A stretch of DNA of 56,099 nt from Thermoanaerobacterales bacterium (lineage in GTDB: Bacteria; Bacillota; Thermosediminibacteria; Thermosediminibacterales; Tepidanaerobacteraceae), in the NCBI GenBank assembly GCA_012840135.1, contig DUMA01000041.1:1-56099 (forward strand), given 5' to 3'. Shown piece by piece: positions 23,865-31,733 of this stretch (position 1 is its first letter; each line of letters opens with the position of its first letter). The notes beneath the pieces are model-generated. The model saw nothing but the letters and a program-made list of their open reading frames with translations. It searched no databases and had not been told where the DNA came from. The position numbers were made by a program, and so were the translations under genes.

Positions 23865-24290
23865 ATGGATATCGATGAGATTCTGAAACAAAAACAATTG
23901 AAAATCACCCCCCAGCGCAGGGCAATACTTACTGTGCTCGAAAGATCCGAGTCGGTTTTGAGCGCCCAGGAGGTTTTCAGAGAGGTGCAGGAGCTTTTGC
24001 CCGGCACCAACTTTTCCACCATATACAGGAACCTTGATACCCTTCTTTCCAGAGGGCTTTTATGCCGCATCCCCCGGGAAAACGGCGGTGATCTGTACGC
24101 AATACGGCGAGAGAGCGGCCATCACCACCATGTCATATGTAAAGCCTGCGGAGCATCGTTTTCCATGGATTTTTGCCCCATGGAGGCTCTGGAGCGGGAA
24201 CTTAAAAAACAGGGCTTTGACCCGACGGAACACCGATTTGAGGTGTACGGGTACTGCAATAAGTGCAGAAGTTCAAAATGTGATAAATGA
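23865..24290 (+). CDS. zur: Fur-family metalloregulator, probably Zur
   Basis: A 141-residue Fur-type repressor. The N-terminal winged helix includes ITPQRRAILTVLERSESVLS and FSTIYRNLDTLLSRGLL. The sensor region contains GHHHHVICKACG and C-terminal CNKC, giving the two C-x2-C structural zinc pairs. Adjacent zinc transporter genes argue for zinc sensing. The ATG at 23865 with GGGAG 8-9 bases upstream is preferred over the GTG at 23847. A small CGGCAG/CTGCCG hairpin (about 23825-23843) lies just before it. Confidence 0.88.
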   Translation: MDIDEILKQKQLKITPQRRAILTVLERSESVLSAQEVFREVQELLPGTNFSTIYRNLDTLLSRGLLCRIPRENGGDLYAIRRESGHHHHVICKACGASFSMDFCPMEALERELKKQGFDPTEHRFEVYGYCNKCRSSKCDK

Positions 24291-24318
24291 ACCGTCTTAA
24301 AAAATTGTATTATGGAAA

Positions 24319-24347
24319 TTGACGTAAATTTCAAAACATGATATAGT
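24319..24347 (+). promoter_or_regulatory. Sigma-A promoter of the ornithine-cyclodeaminase-family gene
   Basis: TTGACG (24319-24324) and TATAGT (24342-24347) with a 17-bp spacer. The -10 hexamer is part of the left arm of the terminator hairpin that ends the preceding operon. Confidence 0.7.
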
Positions 24348-24374
24348 AGTTACTGGGGGTAACTGCTATTTTTT
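24344..24374 (+). terminator. Intrinsic terminator of the zinc operon, overlapping the next promoter
   Basis: TAGTAGTTAC (24344-24353) pairs with GTAACTGCTA (24359-24368), one T-G pair, around TGGGG; six T residues follow. Transcripts from upstream would terminate here. RNA started at the overlapping promoter contains only the right arm. Confidence 0.75.
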
Positions 24375-24452
24375 AATTCGGAATATATTTTCAGAGATGG
24401 TGGCGTTTTGGAAACTACACAGGAGTAGTTAATAGAAAAAGGAGGTTTTGTG

Positions 24453-25442
24453 ATGCTCTTATTGACGAAAGAAGACATTAAAAAGGTATTTTCTATGAAG
24501 GAAGCCATTGAAGCCGACAAGCAGGCTTTCAGCATGTATTCCCAGGGCAAAAGCACAGTGCCGCTCAGAGTAAATATCAACGTTCCAAAATATCAGGGTC
24601 AGACCCTTTATATGCCGGCATATGTAGATGACCTGGATAGCGGCGGAGTCAAGATAGTATCGGTGTTTCCAGGCAATATAGAAAAAGGGATGACCTCGGT
24701 GCAGGCTACCATGGTGCTTGTAAATGAAGAGACCGGAGAAGTATGTTCCATTCTGGACGGGACTTACCTTACCCAGCTTCGAACAGGAGCCGCTCAGGGA
24801 GCCGCCACGGATATTCTGGCAAGAAAAGATTCAAAAGTTGGAGCGCTTTTCGGTACCGGGGGACAGGCTGCAACACAACTGGAAGCCATGCTGACGGCGA
24901 GAAACCTGGAAAGAGTTTATGTTTTTGATATAAATAAAAAGAGGGCGGCAGAATTTGCAGCAAAAATGCAAAGCGAGCTTGCGTGCTATGGTGCTGAAAT
25001 TGTTGCAAATGAAGACGTTGAAGAAGTCCTGCCTCTGGCTGATGTTATAACCGCCGTAACCACATCGAAAAGGCCGGTCTTTGATGGTCGGCTTGTGAAG
25101 GAAGGTGCCCATGTCAACGGCGTTGGTGCCTATACTCCCGACATGCAGGAACTCGACGAATATATAGTAAAGAGAGCTGACAGAGTTTATGTGGATTCAA
25201 AGGAAGCGGTCCTGGCGGAAGCGGGCGATTTCATAATACCCATGAAGAAAGGCATCATTGACCGGGACAGGATAAATGGGGAACTGGGAGAAGTAATAGC
25301 GGGTATAGTGCCCGGAAGGCAGAGCGAAAAAGAAATAACCCTGTTTAAGACCGTAGGAATTGCGGTGCAGGATGTGGTCACGGCTCATAAAATTTACAAA
25401 AAAGCCCTGGAGCAGGGTGTAGGAAGGCAGATTCAATTTTAG
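24453..25442 (+). CDS. Ornithine cyclodeaminase / mu-crystallin family NAD(P)-dependent enzyme
   Basis: A 329-residue member of the OCD/mu-crystallin family. Substrate-side residues lie in VPLRVNINVPKYQGQTLYMP and GTYLTQLRTGAAQGAATD. The dinucleotide motif is GALFGTGGQAATQLEAM, and DSKEAVLAEAGDF is typical of the C-terminal region. Members include ornithine cyclodeaminase, alanine dehydrogenase and ketimine reductases, and sequence alone does not settle which. ATG 24453 (GGAGG 7 bases upstream) is preferred to GTG 24450. It has its own promoter, and the next unit is the tryptophan T-box. Confidence 0.87.
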   Translation: MLLLTKEDIKKVFSMKEAIEADKQAFSMYSQGKSTVPLRVNINVPKYQGQTLYMPAYVDDLDSGGVKIVSVFPGNIEKGMTSVQATMVLVNEETGEVCSILDGTYLTQLRTGAAQGAATDILARKDSKVGALFGTGGQAATQLEAMLTARNLERVYVFDINKKRAAEFAAKMQSELACYGAEIVANEDVEEVLPLADVITAVTTSKRPVFDGRLVKEGAHVNGVGAYTPDMQELDEYIVKRADRVYVDSKEAVLAEAGDFIIPMKKGIIDRDRINGELGEVIAGIVPGRQSEKEITLFKTVGIAVQDVVTAHKIYKKALEQGVGRQIQF

Positions 25443-25483
25443 GATACCCCTTAAAAATAGTTATGTTTTTTCTATAAACCCTA

Positions 25484-25512
25484 TTGCACTTTTTAAAAAG
25501 ATGTGGTAATAT
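25484..25512 (+). promoter_or_regulatory. Promoter of the T-box/trpB transcription unit
   Basis: TTGCAC (25484-25489) and TAATAT (25507-25512) are separated by 17 bp, about 28 bp before the start of the T-box stem I. Confidence 0.65.
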
Positions 25513-25540
25513 AATTACAACAAATTGACGGTTTAAATTT

Positions 25541-25874
25541 GATGATGGGGAAGAGTAACCTCGATGGAAGGTCAAAGAGAGCCGCCGCTGGTGGGAGTGC
25601 GGTACCGGAAGTCAGGGCGAATGGGCCCCGGAAAAGATGCGGCGAAAGCTATAAGTAGCCGTATACGGCAGGTCCCCCGTTAGCATAGGGACAGGATATC
25701 GCAGTTTTGCCGTATCCGGAAGAGAGGGTTTTGCATTAGGTGGCAGCAGGGCACTTTATCCTAAGGGTAAAGTGCTTTTTTGATAATTAAGGGCGTCAGA
25801 GGCCAAATGTAAAGCCAAAATGGGTGGCACCGCGGATAAGCATCCGTCCCTTACTATGGGATGGATGCTTTTTA
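25541..25874 (+). ncRNA. T-box riboswitch, tryptophan-specific
   Basis: The leader has all main T-box parts. Stem I carries GGGGAAGAGTAA, AGAGAGCCGCCGC and GGTGGGAGTGCGGT. A candidate specifier is GAATGG with UGG (Trp) at 25622-25624. The conserved antiterminator sequence GGGTGGCACCGCGG is at 25822-25835. The final terminator GCATCCGTCCC/GGGATGGATGC plus T5 is at 25840-25874. Uncharged tRNA-Trp should favour the antiterminator and switch on trpB and probably trpP. The specifier agrees with the downstream gene. An additional terminator lies inside the leader. The 150 bp between the T-box and trpB hold only the hairpin at 25943. Confidence 0.92.
25751..25781 (+). terminator. Extra intrinsic terminator inside the T-box leader
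   Basis: GCACTTTA and TAAAGTGC form a perfect 8-bp stem with a 9-base loop, followed by six T residues. This is upstream of the T-box antiterminator. A T-box-like GGTGGCAGCAGGG directly precedes it (25739-25751), hinting at a second, degenerate antiterminator/terminator pair. Confidence 0.7.
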
Positions 25875-25942
25875 ATTTGGACAAAAATAGGCAGGCCTGG
25901 AGGTGTTGCCTTTGACATGAAAGCAGAAATTGTTTTTTAAAA

Positions 25943-25971
25943 GAAGGCAATCTTTCAAAAGCATTGCCTTC
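25943..25971 (+). other. 9-bp hairpin between T-box and trpB
   Basis: GAAGGCAAT (25943-25951) and ATTGCCTTC (25963-25971) form a perfect stem with an 11-base loop. There is no T run, so it is not a clear terminator. Its role is unknown. Confidence 0.45.
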
Positions 25972-26024
25972 ATAAAAGATGTATGGCAACCATGGATGGA
26001 AAATTATTATGAGGAGTGAGATGA

Positions 26025-27374
26025 ATGGACGAAATTAAGATACTTTTGACCGAAAAGGAAATCCCGACCCACTGGTACAACATCCAGGCTGACATGCCCA
26101 ACCCCCTGCAGCCGCCCATCAGCCCCAGGACCGGCGATGTTATGGCTCCGGAGGAACTGAAGGTTATCTTTCCGGAAGATTTGTTAAAACAGGAGATGTC
26201 TCGCGAAAGATTTATAGAGATCCCCGATGAGGTCCGGGAAATTTACCGGCTGTGGAGGCCGTCGCCGCTCTTTCGCGCCCGGAGGCTGGAAAAGGCCCTG
26301 GATACTCCTGCCAGAATATACTTTAAACACGAAGGAGTAAGCCCTGCCGGCAGCCACAAGCTGAACACCGCCGTGCCGCAGGCCTATTACAACAAAAAAG
26401 CAGGCATTAAAAGGCTTTCCACCGAGACCGGCGCCGGGCAGTGGGGCAGCGCATTGGCCATGGCCTGCAGCTTTTTCGGCCTGGAGTGCACCGTTTATAT
26501 GGTAAAAGTCAGCTTCCAGCAGAAGCCTTACCGGAGGTCCATGATGCAGTTATTCGGAGCGGAGGTCATACCCAGTCCCAGCGACAGGACCGAGGCAGGC
26601 AGGGCCGTGCTGGCAAAGGACCCTGACTCTACAGGTAGCCTGGGCATAGCCATCAGCGAAGCCGTGGAAGATGCGGTAAAGCATGGTGATACCAATTACG
26701 CCCTGGGGAGCGTCCTGAACCATGTGGTGCTCCATCAGACGGTCATAGGTCAGGAGGCTAAGAAACAGATGGAGAAGGCGGGATATTACCCCGATGTGGT
26801 CATTGCCTGTTCTGGCGGCGGCAGCAATTTCAGCGGCCTGGCCATGCCCTTTGTACACGACAAGATAAAAGATGGCAAAAAGACCCGCATCGTAGCAGTG
26901 GAACCCACCGCATGCCCCAGCCTCACAAGAGGAAAATTCACCTATGATTACGGCGATACGGCACATCTAACCCCGAAGATGATGATGTATACTCTGGGCA
27001 GCGAGTTCGTACCCCCGGGAATCCATGCCGGCGGCCTCAGGTACCACGGCGCATCCCCGATACAGAGCCAGCTCCTGCATGACGGTTTGATCGAAGCAAA
27101 GGCTTACGGCCAGCTGGCTGTATTTGAAGCCGCCAAACTGTTTGCCAGGAGCGAAGGCATAATCCCCGCTCCCGAATCCTCCCATGCCATAAGGGCGGCC
27201 ATAGACGAAGCCCTGGCGGCCAAGGAAGCCGGAGAAGCAAGAACCATCCTGTTCTGCCTCAGCGGCCACGGTCACTTTGACATGAGCGCCTACGATGCCT
27301 ACCTCTCCGGAAAGCTGACAGATTCAAGCCTTTCCGAGGAGACATTACAAGAACTCATAAACGCCCTGCCTTAA
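26025..27374 (+). CDS. trpB: Tryptophan synthase beta chain, TrpB2 type
   Basis: A 449-residue PLP enzyme that joins indole and serine to make tryptophan. The PLP lysine is Lys112 in [15 protein letters not shown]. The PLP-phosphate loop is [10 protein letters not shown], and [14 protein letters not shown] is characteristic. The ~450-residue length and the N-terminal [19 protein letters not shown] mark the TrpB2 subclass of thermophiles and archaea, which can act without TrpA. No trpA or other trp genes are adjacent, so it may use free indole. The T-box with a UGG specifier and the transporter downstream support a tryptophan-supply role. Ribosome site GAGGAG. Confidence 0.93.
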   Translation: MDEIKILLTEKEIPTHWYNIQADMPNPLQPPISPRTGDVMAPEELKVIFPEDLLKQEMSRERFIEIPDEVREIYRLWRPSPLFRARRLEKALDTPARIYFKHEGVSPAGSHKLNTAVPQAYYNKKAGIKRLSTETGAGQWGSALAMACSFFGLECTVYMVKVSFQQKPYRRSMMQLFGAEVIPSPSDRTEAGRAVLAKDPDSTGSLGIAISEAVEDAVKHGDTNYALGSVLNHVVLHQTVIGQEAKKQMEKAGYYPDVVIACSGGGSNFSGLAMPFVHDKIKDGKKTRIVAVEPTACPSLTRGKFTYDYGDTAHLTPKMMMYTLGSEFVPPGIHAGGLRYHGASPIQSQLLHDGLIEAKAYGQLAVFEAAKLFARSEGIIPAPESSHAIRAAIDEALAAKEAGEARTILFCLSGHGHFDMSAYDAYLSGKLTDSSLSEETLQELINALP

Positions 27375-27412
27375 TGTGTCACGAGTGTCACGGGGACGGT
27401 TCCTTTGACACA
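27375..27412. repeat. Dispersed palindromic repeat
   Basis: TGTGTCA (27375-27381) and TGACACA (27406-27412) enclose CGAGTGTCACGGGGACGGTTCC, written here in two parts: CGAGTGTCACGG and GGACGGTTCC. The GGGACGGTTC core recurs at 55862-55871 beside the group II intron. It has the character of a dispersed REP-like palindrome. Confidence 0.5.
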
Positions 27413-27428
27413 TAAAGTTACAAAAAAT

Positions 27429-27461
27429 GGGCGGCAGATGAAATTATTCTATCTGTCGCCC
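27429..27461 (+). other. Stable 11-bp hairpin before trpP
   Basis: GGGCGGCAGAT (27429-27439) pairs with ATCTGTCGCCC (27451-27461) with one G-T pair, around an 11-base loop. It lies 40 bp before trpP. With no T run it may be a processing or partial-termination structure that sets the trpB to trpP ratio. Confidence 0.5.
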
Positions 27462-27503
27462 TGGATAAACTTTAAACAAAAAATTTTTTAAGGAGGAATT
27501 TCC

Positions 27504-28013
27504 ATGAAACTGAAAGATATGGTATTAACCGCACTGCTTTTATCAATAGGTCTGGTGCTCCACCAGATCACCCCGCCTATCGTGGGCGGCATGAAGCCCA
27601 ATTTTCTGCTAGCGATGCTTTTTGTAGCCCTTTACATCAACAACAGTCCGAAGAATGCCTTCCTGGCTGGCGTCATCGGCGGCACCTTCGCTGCCCTCAC
27701 CACCAGCTTTCCCGGCGGGCAGGTGGCCAACTTCTTTGAAGAAATCATCACAGCCTTCGTGGTATCATTCCTCATAAAGCTCACGGCAAAACTTTCCCCC
27801 CATATATCGGTGCCTTTAGTAGGATTCCTGGGGACCGTGGAAAGCGGTACGGTGTTTCTCACCATTGCTCTGCTGGTAGTGGGCAGCCTTCCGGTGGCTT
27901 TCCCGGTGCTGTTCGTGACAGTAGTACTCCCCGCTGCAGCCATCAACACCTTCGTGACATACATCTGCTACAATGTGGTATTCTCGGCAAGAAGGGTGAT
28001 GAAGAAAGCATAA
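27504..28013 (+). CDS. trpP: Tryptophan transporter, TrpP family
   Basis: A 169-residue membrane protein with five to six hydrophobic segments. It matches TrpP (VLTALLLSIGLVLHQITPPI, then GGMKPNFLLAMLFVAL and PGGQVANFFEEIITAFVV). This is the tryptophan uptake protein often under TRAP or T-box control in Firmicutes. It follows trpB and the T-box, so both synthesis from indole and import would respond to tRNA-Trp charging. AAGGAGGAA precedes the ATG. Confidence 0.93.
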   Translation: MKLKDMVLTALLLSIGLVLHQITPPIVGGMKPNFLLAMLFVALYINNSPKNAFLAGVIGGTFAALTTSFPGGQVANFFEEIITAFVVSFLIKLTAKLSPHISVPLVGFLGTVESGTVFLTIALLVVGSLPVAFPVLFVTVVLPAAAINTFVTYICYNVVFSARRVMKKA

Positions 28014-28103
28014 GGATATTTGAGCAAAGAGTATAAATATAAAAATGACAATATACTTATAAAGCCTGAAATCTTATAGCTAGCATTATATTGTTTGAAA
28101 ATG

Positions 28104-28130
28104 AAAAGAGGGGTAAAATCCCCTCTTTTT
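28104..28130. terminator. Bidirectional intrinsic terminator after trpP
   Basis: AAAAGAGGGG and CCCCTCTTTT form a perfect 10-bp stem with a TAAAAT loop, with T residues following. The other ~280 bp of the gap up to 28312 are AT-rich and contain no gene. Confidence 0.85.
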
Positions 28131-28257
28131 ATGCTTTTATTTAAATTCAAAAAACAACTTGAGCCATTTTAATTTTTGGACAATAGATGTTAAGTTTGAT
28201 AGTAATTAACATATTACAATTTTACGCAGTTTATAAAAATTAAATATAACTATAAGA

Positions 28258-28287
28258 GGACGCCATAGTAAAACGCGTCTTTTTTTA
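28258..28287 (+). terminator. Second terminator-like hairpin
   Basis: GACGC and GCGTC around a 12-base loop, followed by seven T residues, lie 25 bp before the end of the convergent tex gene. Confidence 0.55.
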
Positions 28288-28312
28288 TCTAATTACAAAC
28301 CTGTTATAAGTT

Positions 28313-30427
28313 TTACACCCCCTTCATCGTCAGGCTTATTCTGTTTCTCCCCGGTTCCACCGAGAGCACCTTTACCTTTACCGTATCCCCGATATTTACC
28401 ACGTCAAAAGGCGAGCGCACGAAGCTTTCCGAAAGCTCGGATATGTGGCAAAGGCCGTCCTGGTGGACTCCTATGTCGATAAATGCACCGAAATCCGTTA
28501 TGTTACGCACGGTGCCGTAGAGCACCATGCCGGGCTTTAGGTCTTTGAGTTCCAGCACGTCGGTGCGGAATACGGGCGGGGGAAGCTCCTCCCTTGGGTC
28601 CCGGCCGGGCTTTTTGAGCTCGGAAAGTATATCCTTTAATGTGGGCACGCCGGTGCCCAGGTCTTTTGCCATCCTTTCTATTTCATCTTCTGAGAAAGCC
28701 TTTGGCCTGAGCTCCTGAAGCGGATATTTTTCCATCACCCTTTCGGCTATATCATAGCTTTCAGGATGGACGGCGGTATTGTCCAGGATATTGTCGCTTT
28801 CGGGGATCCTGAGAAAGCCGGCACACTGCTGAAAAGCTTTCGGGCCCAGCTTTGGGACCTTTAGAAGTTCTTTTCTGGACCTGAAAACACCGTTTTCTTC
28901 GCGGTATCTAACAATATTTTCCGCAATAGTGGCATTTATTCCGCTCACATATTTTAAAAGGGAGAAAGAGGCGGTATTCACATCGACTCCAACACTGTTT
29001 ACACAATCCTCCACCACTCCGGAGAGTTTTTCCGAAAGCTTTTTCTGGTTTACATCGTGCTGATACTGCCCCACGCCCAGGGCCTTGGGATCTATCTTTA
29101 CCAGTTCTGCCAGAGGGTCCAGCAGGCGGCGGGCGATGGATACGGCGCCCCGGTAGGATACATCCAAATCCGGGAATTCCTTTGTGGCCAGCTCCGAGGC
29201 CGAATATACCGAGGCTCCGGATTCGCTCACCACCACATAGGATACAGGCCTTTTTATTTCCTTTATGAGTTCGCTCAAAAATTTCTCGCTTTCCCTGGAT
29301 GCCGTGCCGTTGCCCAGAGATATCACGTCCACCCCGTATTTTTCGATGAGGGCTTTGAGCTCCCTTCCGGCTTCTTCCACCTTATTCTGCGGCGGCGTTG
29401 GGTAGCACACCGCATGAGCCAGCAGTTTCCCGGATGAATCTATGACCACCACCTTGCACCCGGTCCGGTAGGCGGGGTCAAATCCCATGATGACCCTGTT
29501 TTTTACGGGCGGCTGCAGCAACAAATTCTTGAGATTTTTCGCAAAGATGTTCAAGGCCTTTTCCTCGGCCTTTTCGGTAAGCATGTTGCGGATTTCCCGC
29601 TCGATAGAGGGCTCGATCAGCCGCTTATAGGCATCTTCAGCAGCCCTTTCCATGAGTTGTCCGGTTTGGGAATTTTTCTTTATGTATTTTGACTTTATTA
29701 TATTTAAAATTTCTTCTTCGGGAGCTTCGATCTTAACTTGTAGAAAATCTTCCCTCTCACCGCGATTTATGGCTAAAATCCGGTGGGATACGATTTTTGC
29801 CGCGGGCTCCCGGAAGTCGTAGTACATGGAATATGTGGACACTTCATCTTTTAATCCTGTGCTCCGCACCGTACCCTTTTTCCAGGTAAAATCCCTTATG
29901 ATTTTCCTGAGTTCAGCATCGTCGGATATTTCTTCGGCTATTATATCCAGAGCCCCATCCAGAGCCTCTTCGGCGCTTGCCACACCTTTTTCCGGGTCCA
30001 CGAAGGCCGAAGCATCTTCCGGACCGATAGGTGCATCCTGGGCCAGCACCCTTTGCGCCAGAGGTTCCAGCCCCTTCTCCCTGGCGATGGTAGCCCGGGT
30101 CCGCCGCTTGGGCCTGAAGGGCCTGTATATATCTTCCACTTCCTGCAGGGTATCCGCCCGGGAAAGGCTTTCCCGGATCTCTGGAGTGAGTTTGCCCATC
30201 TCTTCCAGGAGTCTTGATACCTCCGCCTTCCGTTCTTCAAGGCTTCTCAGGTACGACAACCTTTCGGAAAGGTTCCGGAGCTGTTCGTCTGTCAGGCCCC
30301 CGGTGGCTTCCTTGCGGTAGCGGGCTATGAAGGGCACGGTGTTGCCTTCGTCCAGCAGGTTTGCTGCTGCAATTATTTGATTTTCCCTGATACTAAGTTC
30401 TTGCGCCAGTCTTTTGAAAATATCCAT
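28313..30427 (-). CDS. tex: Tex-family RNA-binding transcription accessory protein
   Basis: A 704-residue Tex protein. The N-terminal helical part contains NTVPFIARYRKEATGGLTDE. An RNase-H-like YqgF domain has GFDPAYRTGCKVVVID. Helix-hairpin-helix segments follow (ISGINATIAENIVRYREENG and VPKLGPKAFQQCAGFLRI). A C-terminal S1 domain covers about residues 630-700 (GMVLYGTVRNITDFGAFIDI and HQDGLCHISELSESFV). It binds nucleic acid and affects transcription or RNA metabolism. The start at 30427 (GGGAGGATGTT upstream) is preferred; the frame is open further but that part is not conserved-looking. It is divergent from the aco operon. Confidence 0.95.
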   Translation of the reverse strand: MDIFKRLAQELSIRENQIIAAANLLDEGNTVPFIARYRKEATGGLTDEQLRNLSERLSYLRSLEERKAEVSRLLEEMGKLTPEIRESLSRADTLQEVEDIYRPFRPKRRTRATIAREKGLEPLAQRVLAQDAPIGPEDASAFVDPEKGVASAEEALDGALDIIAEEISDDAELRKIIRDFTWKKGTVRSTGLKDEVSTYSMYYDFREPAAKIVSHRILAINRGEREDFLQVKIEAPEEEILNIIKSKYIKKNSQTGQLMERAAEDAYKRLIEPSIEREIRNMLTEKAEEKALNIFAKNLKNLLLQPPVKNRVIMGFDPAYRTGCKVVVIDSSGKLLAHAVCYPTPPQNKVEEAGRELKALIEKYGVDVISLGNGTASRESEKFLSELIKEIKRPVSYVVVSESGASVYSASELATKEFPDLDVSYRGAVSIARRLLDPLAELVKIDPKALGVGQYQHDVNQKKLSEKLSGVVEDCVNSVGVDVNTASFSLLKYVSGINATIAENIVRYREENGVFRSRKELLKVPKLGPKAFQQCAGFLRIPESDNILDNTAVHPESYDIAERVMEKYPLQELRPKAFSEDEIERMAKDLGTGVPTLKDILSELKKPGRDPREELPPPVFRTDVLELKDLKPGMVLYGTVRNITDFGAFIDIGVHQDGLCHISELSESFVRSPFDVVNIGDTVKVKVLSVEPGRNRISLTMKGV

Positions 30428-30557
30428 AACATCCTCCCGGTCAAATTCAAAAGTATTAATTCCTATTTTATACCAAGTTGTATTTTGCTTCAAATCAAAA
30501 TTACAAACACCTTGCCGGCCTGAATATGCAACGATGTTCAGCAACGATTTTCTGTGA

Positions 30558-30573
30558 TGCTACAGTTGTAGCA
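30558..30573. promoter_or_regulatory. Candidate enhancer (UAS) for the AcoR-type activator
   Basis: TGCTACA-GT-TGTAGCA is a perfect 7-bp inverted repeat about 100 bp upstream of the sigma-54 promoter. That is the normal distance for a bacterial enhancer-binding protein. A direct repeat of GCAACGAT (about 30528 and 30541) lies next to it. Confidence 0.6.
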
Positions 30574-30671
30574 AGACAATTGGTGCGTGCAACAAATATA
30601 TCCCGATGCAAGTTCAGGGGAATATGCGGATCTTTGCGGCATTGAAGGAGGTGTTAGGGAGGGCGATGATA

Positions 30672-30687
30672 TGGTACACGTTTTGCT
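30672..30687 (+). promoter_or_regulatory. Sigma-54 (-24/-12) promoter of the aco operon
   Basis: TGGTAC-ACGTT-TTGCT matches the sigma-54 consensus, with GG and GC exactly 10 bases apart. The expected start is near 30698, about 40 bases before the first gene. The matching activator gene lies at the other end of the cluster. No other gene was seen in the 312-bp gap. Confidence 0.8.
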
Positions 30688-30739
30688 AAAAAAATCAGTA
30701 AAGGTTTAAAAAAATTATTGCAAAAAGGGAGGTAAGTAT

Positions 30740-31702
30740 ATGAATCTTACAAAAGACCAAATGCTCAATCTTTATGAGACCATGGTCAAGATCAGGGAAT
30801 TCGAGGAAAAGGCCAAGGAATTGATGCTGGGTGGCAAACTGGCGGGGTTTTTGCACCTTTATTGCGGAGAAGAAGCCATAGCCGCAGGCGTCTGTGCGAA
30901 TCTTAACGACAAAGACTGTATTACAAGCACCCACCGTGGGCATGGACATATTATTGCCAAAGGCGGAGATATAAACAGAATGATGGCGGAACTCCACGGC
31001 AAGGCTACCGGCTATTGCAAAGGGAAAAGTGGTTCCATGCATATCGCCGACCTTGATATCGGCATAGTGGGTGCCAATGGCATAGTCGGAGCCGGCCTGC
31101 CCATTGCAGTCGGCGTAGCCTTTGCGCTGAGATACAAGAAAATGGATAATGTGGTGGTGGCTTTCTTTGGCGATGGCGCATCCAACCGCGGCACGTTTCA
31201 TGAAGCTCTGAACATGGCGTCTGTTTTGAATCTGCCCGTCGTGTTCATTTGCGAAAACAACCATTTCGGCATGTCTACTCCCCAGAGCGTGCACCAGAAA
31301 ATAAAGGATATCTCCGTCAGGGGAACAGCTTATGATATTCCAGGCAAGACTGTTGACGGCAATGACGTGCTGGCTGTCCATGAAGCTGCGGCGGAAGCTA
31401 TCGGCAGAGCAAGAAAAGGTGGGGGTCCCTCTTTAATTGAATGCAAGACCTGGCGGCATTACGGCCATTTCATAGGTGATCCCGAGCCCTACAAGGACCC
31501 CGAAGAACAGAAAAAATGGCTGGCCACAGACCCCATTCCCAGGTTTGCAAAATATCTTATTGAATCGAATTATGCTATCCAGGCAGACCTGGATGCCATT
31601 AAAAACAGCGTGCGAGAAAAGATAGAAGCCGCGGTAAGGTATGCCCAATCCAGTCCAGATCCTTTGCCGGAAGATATTTATTCCGATGTCTATGCAGGTT
31701 AA
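30740..31702 (+). CDS. acoA: Acetoin/2-oxoacid dehydrogenase E1 component, alpha subunit
   Basis: A 320-residue thiamine-diphosphate enzyme subunit. The ThDP/Mg motif runs from FFGDGASNRGTFHEALNMAS to PVVFICENN. HLYCGEEAIAAGVCANL, STHRGHGHIIAKGGD and GKSGSMHIADLDIGIVGANG are typical of AcoA/PdhA-like subunits. With the beta subunit it cleaves acetoin (or decarboxylates a 2-oxoacid) and passes the two-carbon unit to E2. The ~320-residue size, sigma-54 promoter and AcoR-like regulator favour acetoin. It is the first gene of the operon, with ribosome site GGGAGGTAAG. Confidence 0.9.
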   Translation: MNLTKDQMLNLYETMVKIREFEEKAKELMLGGKLAGFLHLYCGEEAIAAGVCANLNDKDCITSTHRGHGHIIAKGGDINRMMAELHGKATGYCKGKSGSMHIADLDIGIVGANGIVGAGLPIAVGVAFALRYKKMDNVVVAFFGDGASNRGTFHEALNMASVLNLPVVFICENNHFGMSTPQSVHQKIKDISVRGTAYDIPGKTVDGNDVLAVHEAAAEAIGRARKGGGPSLIECKTWRHYGHFIGDPEPYKDPEEQKKWLATDPIPRFAKYLIESNYAIQADLDAIKNSVREKIEAAVRYAQSSPDPLPEDIYSDVYAG

Positions 31703-31733
31703 TTTAAATTTTACAGAGAAGGGGATGAAGATA

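Noticed and set aside
28428-30544. Longer start for tex
   Set aside because: The extra 39 residues are not Tex-like, and the ATG at 30427 has an excellent ribosome site and the conserved N-terminus.
30580-30600. TTGGTGCGTGCAAC as a second sigma-54 promoter
   Set aside because: GG and GC are not 10 bases apart; only the site at 30672 has correct spacing.
30590-30720. Short coding-like stretch before acoA
   Set aside because: It overlaps the sigma-54 promoter and has no consistent frame or start.
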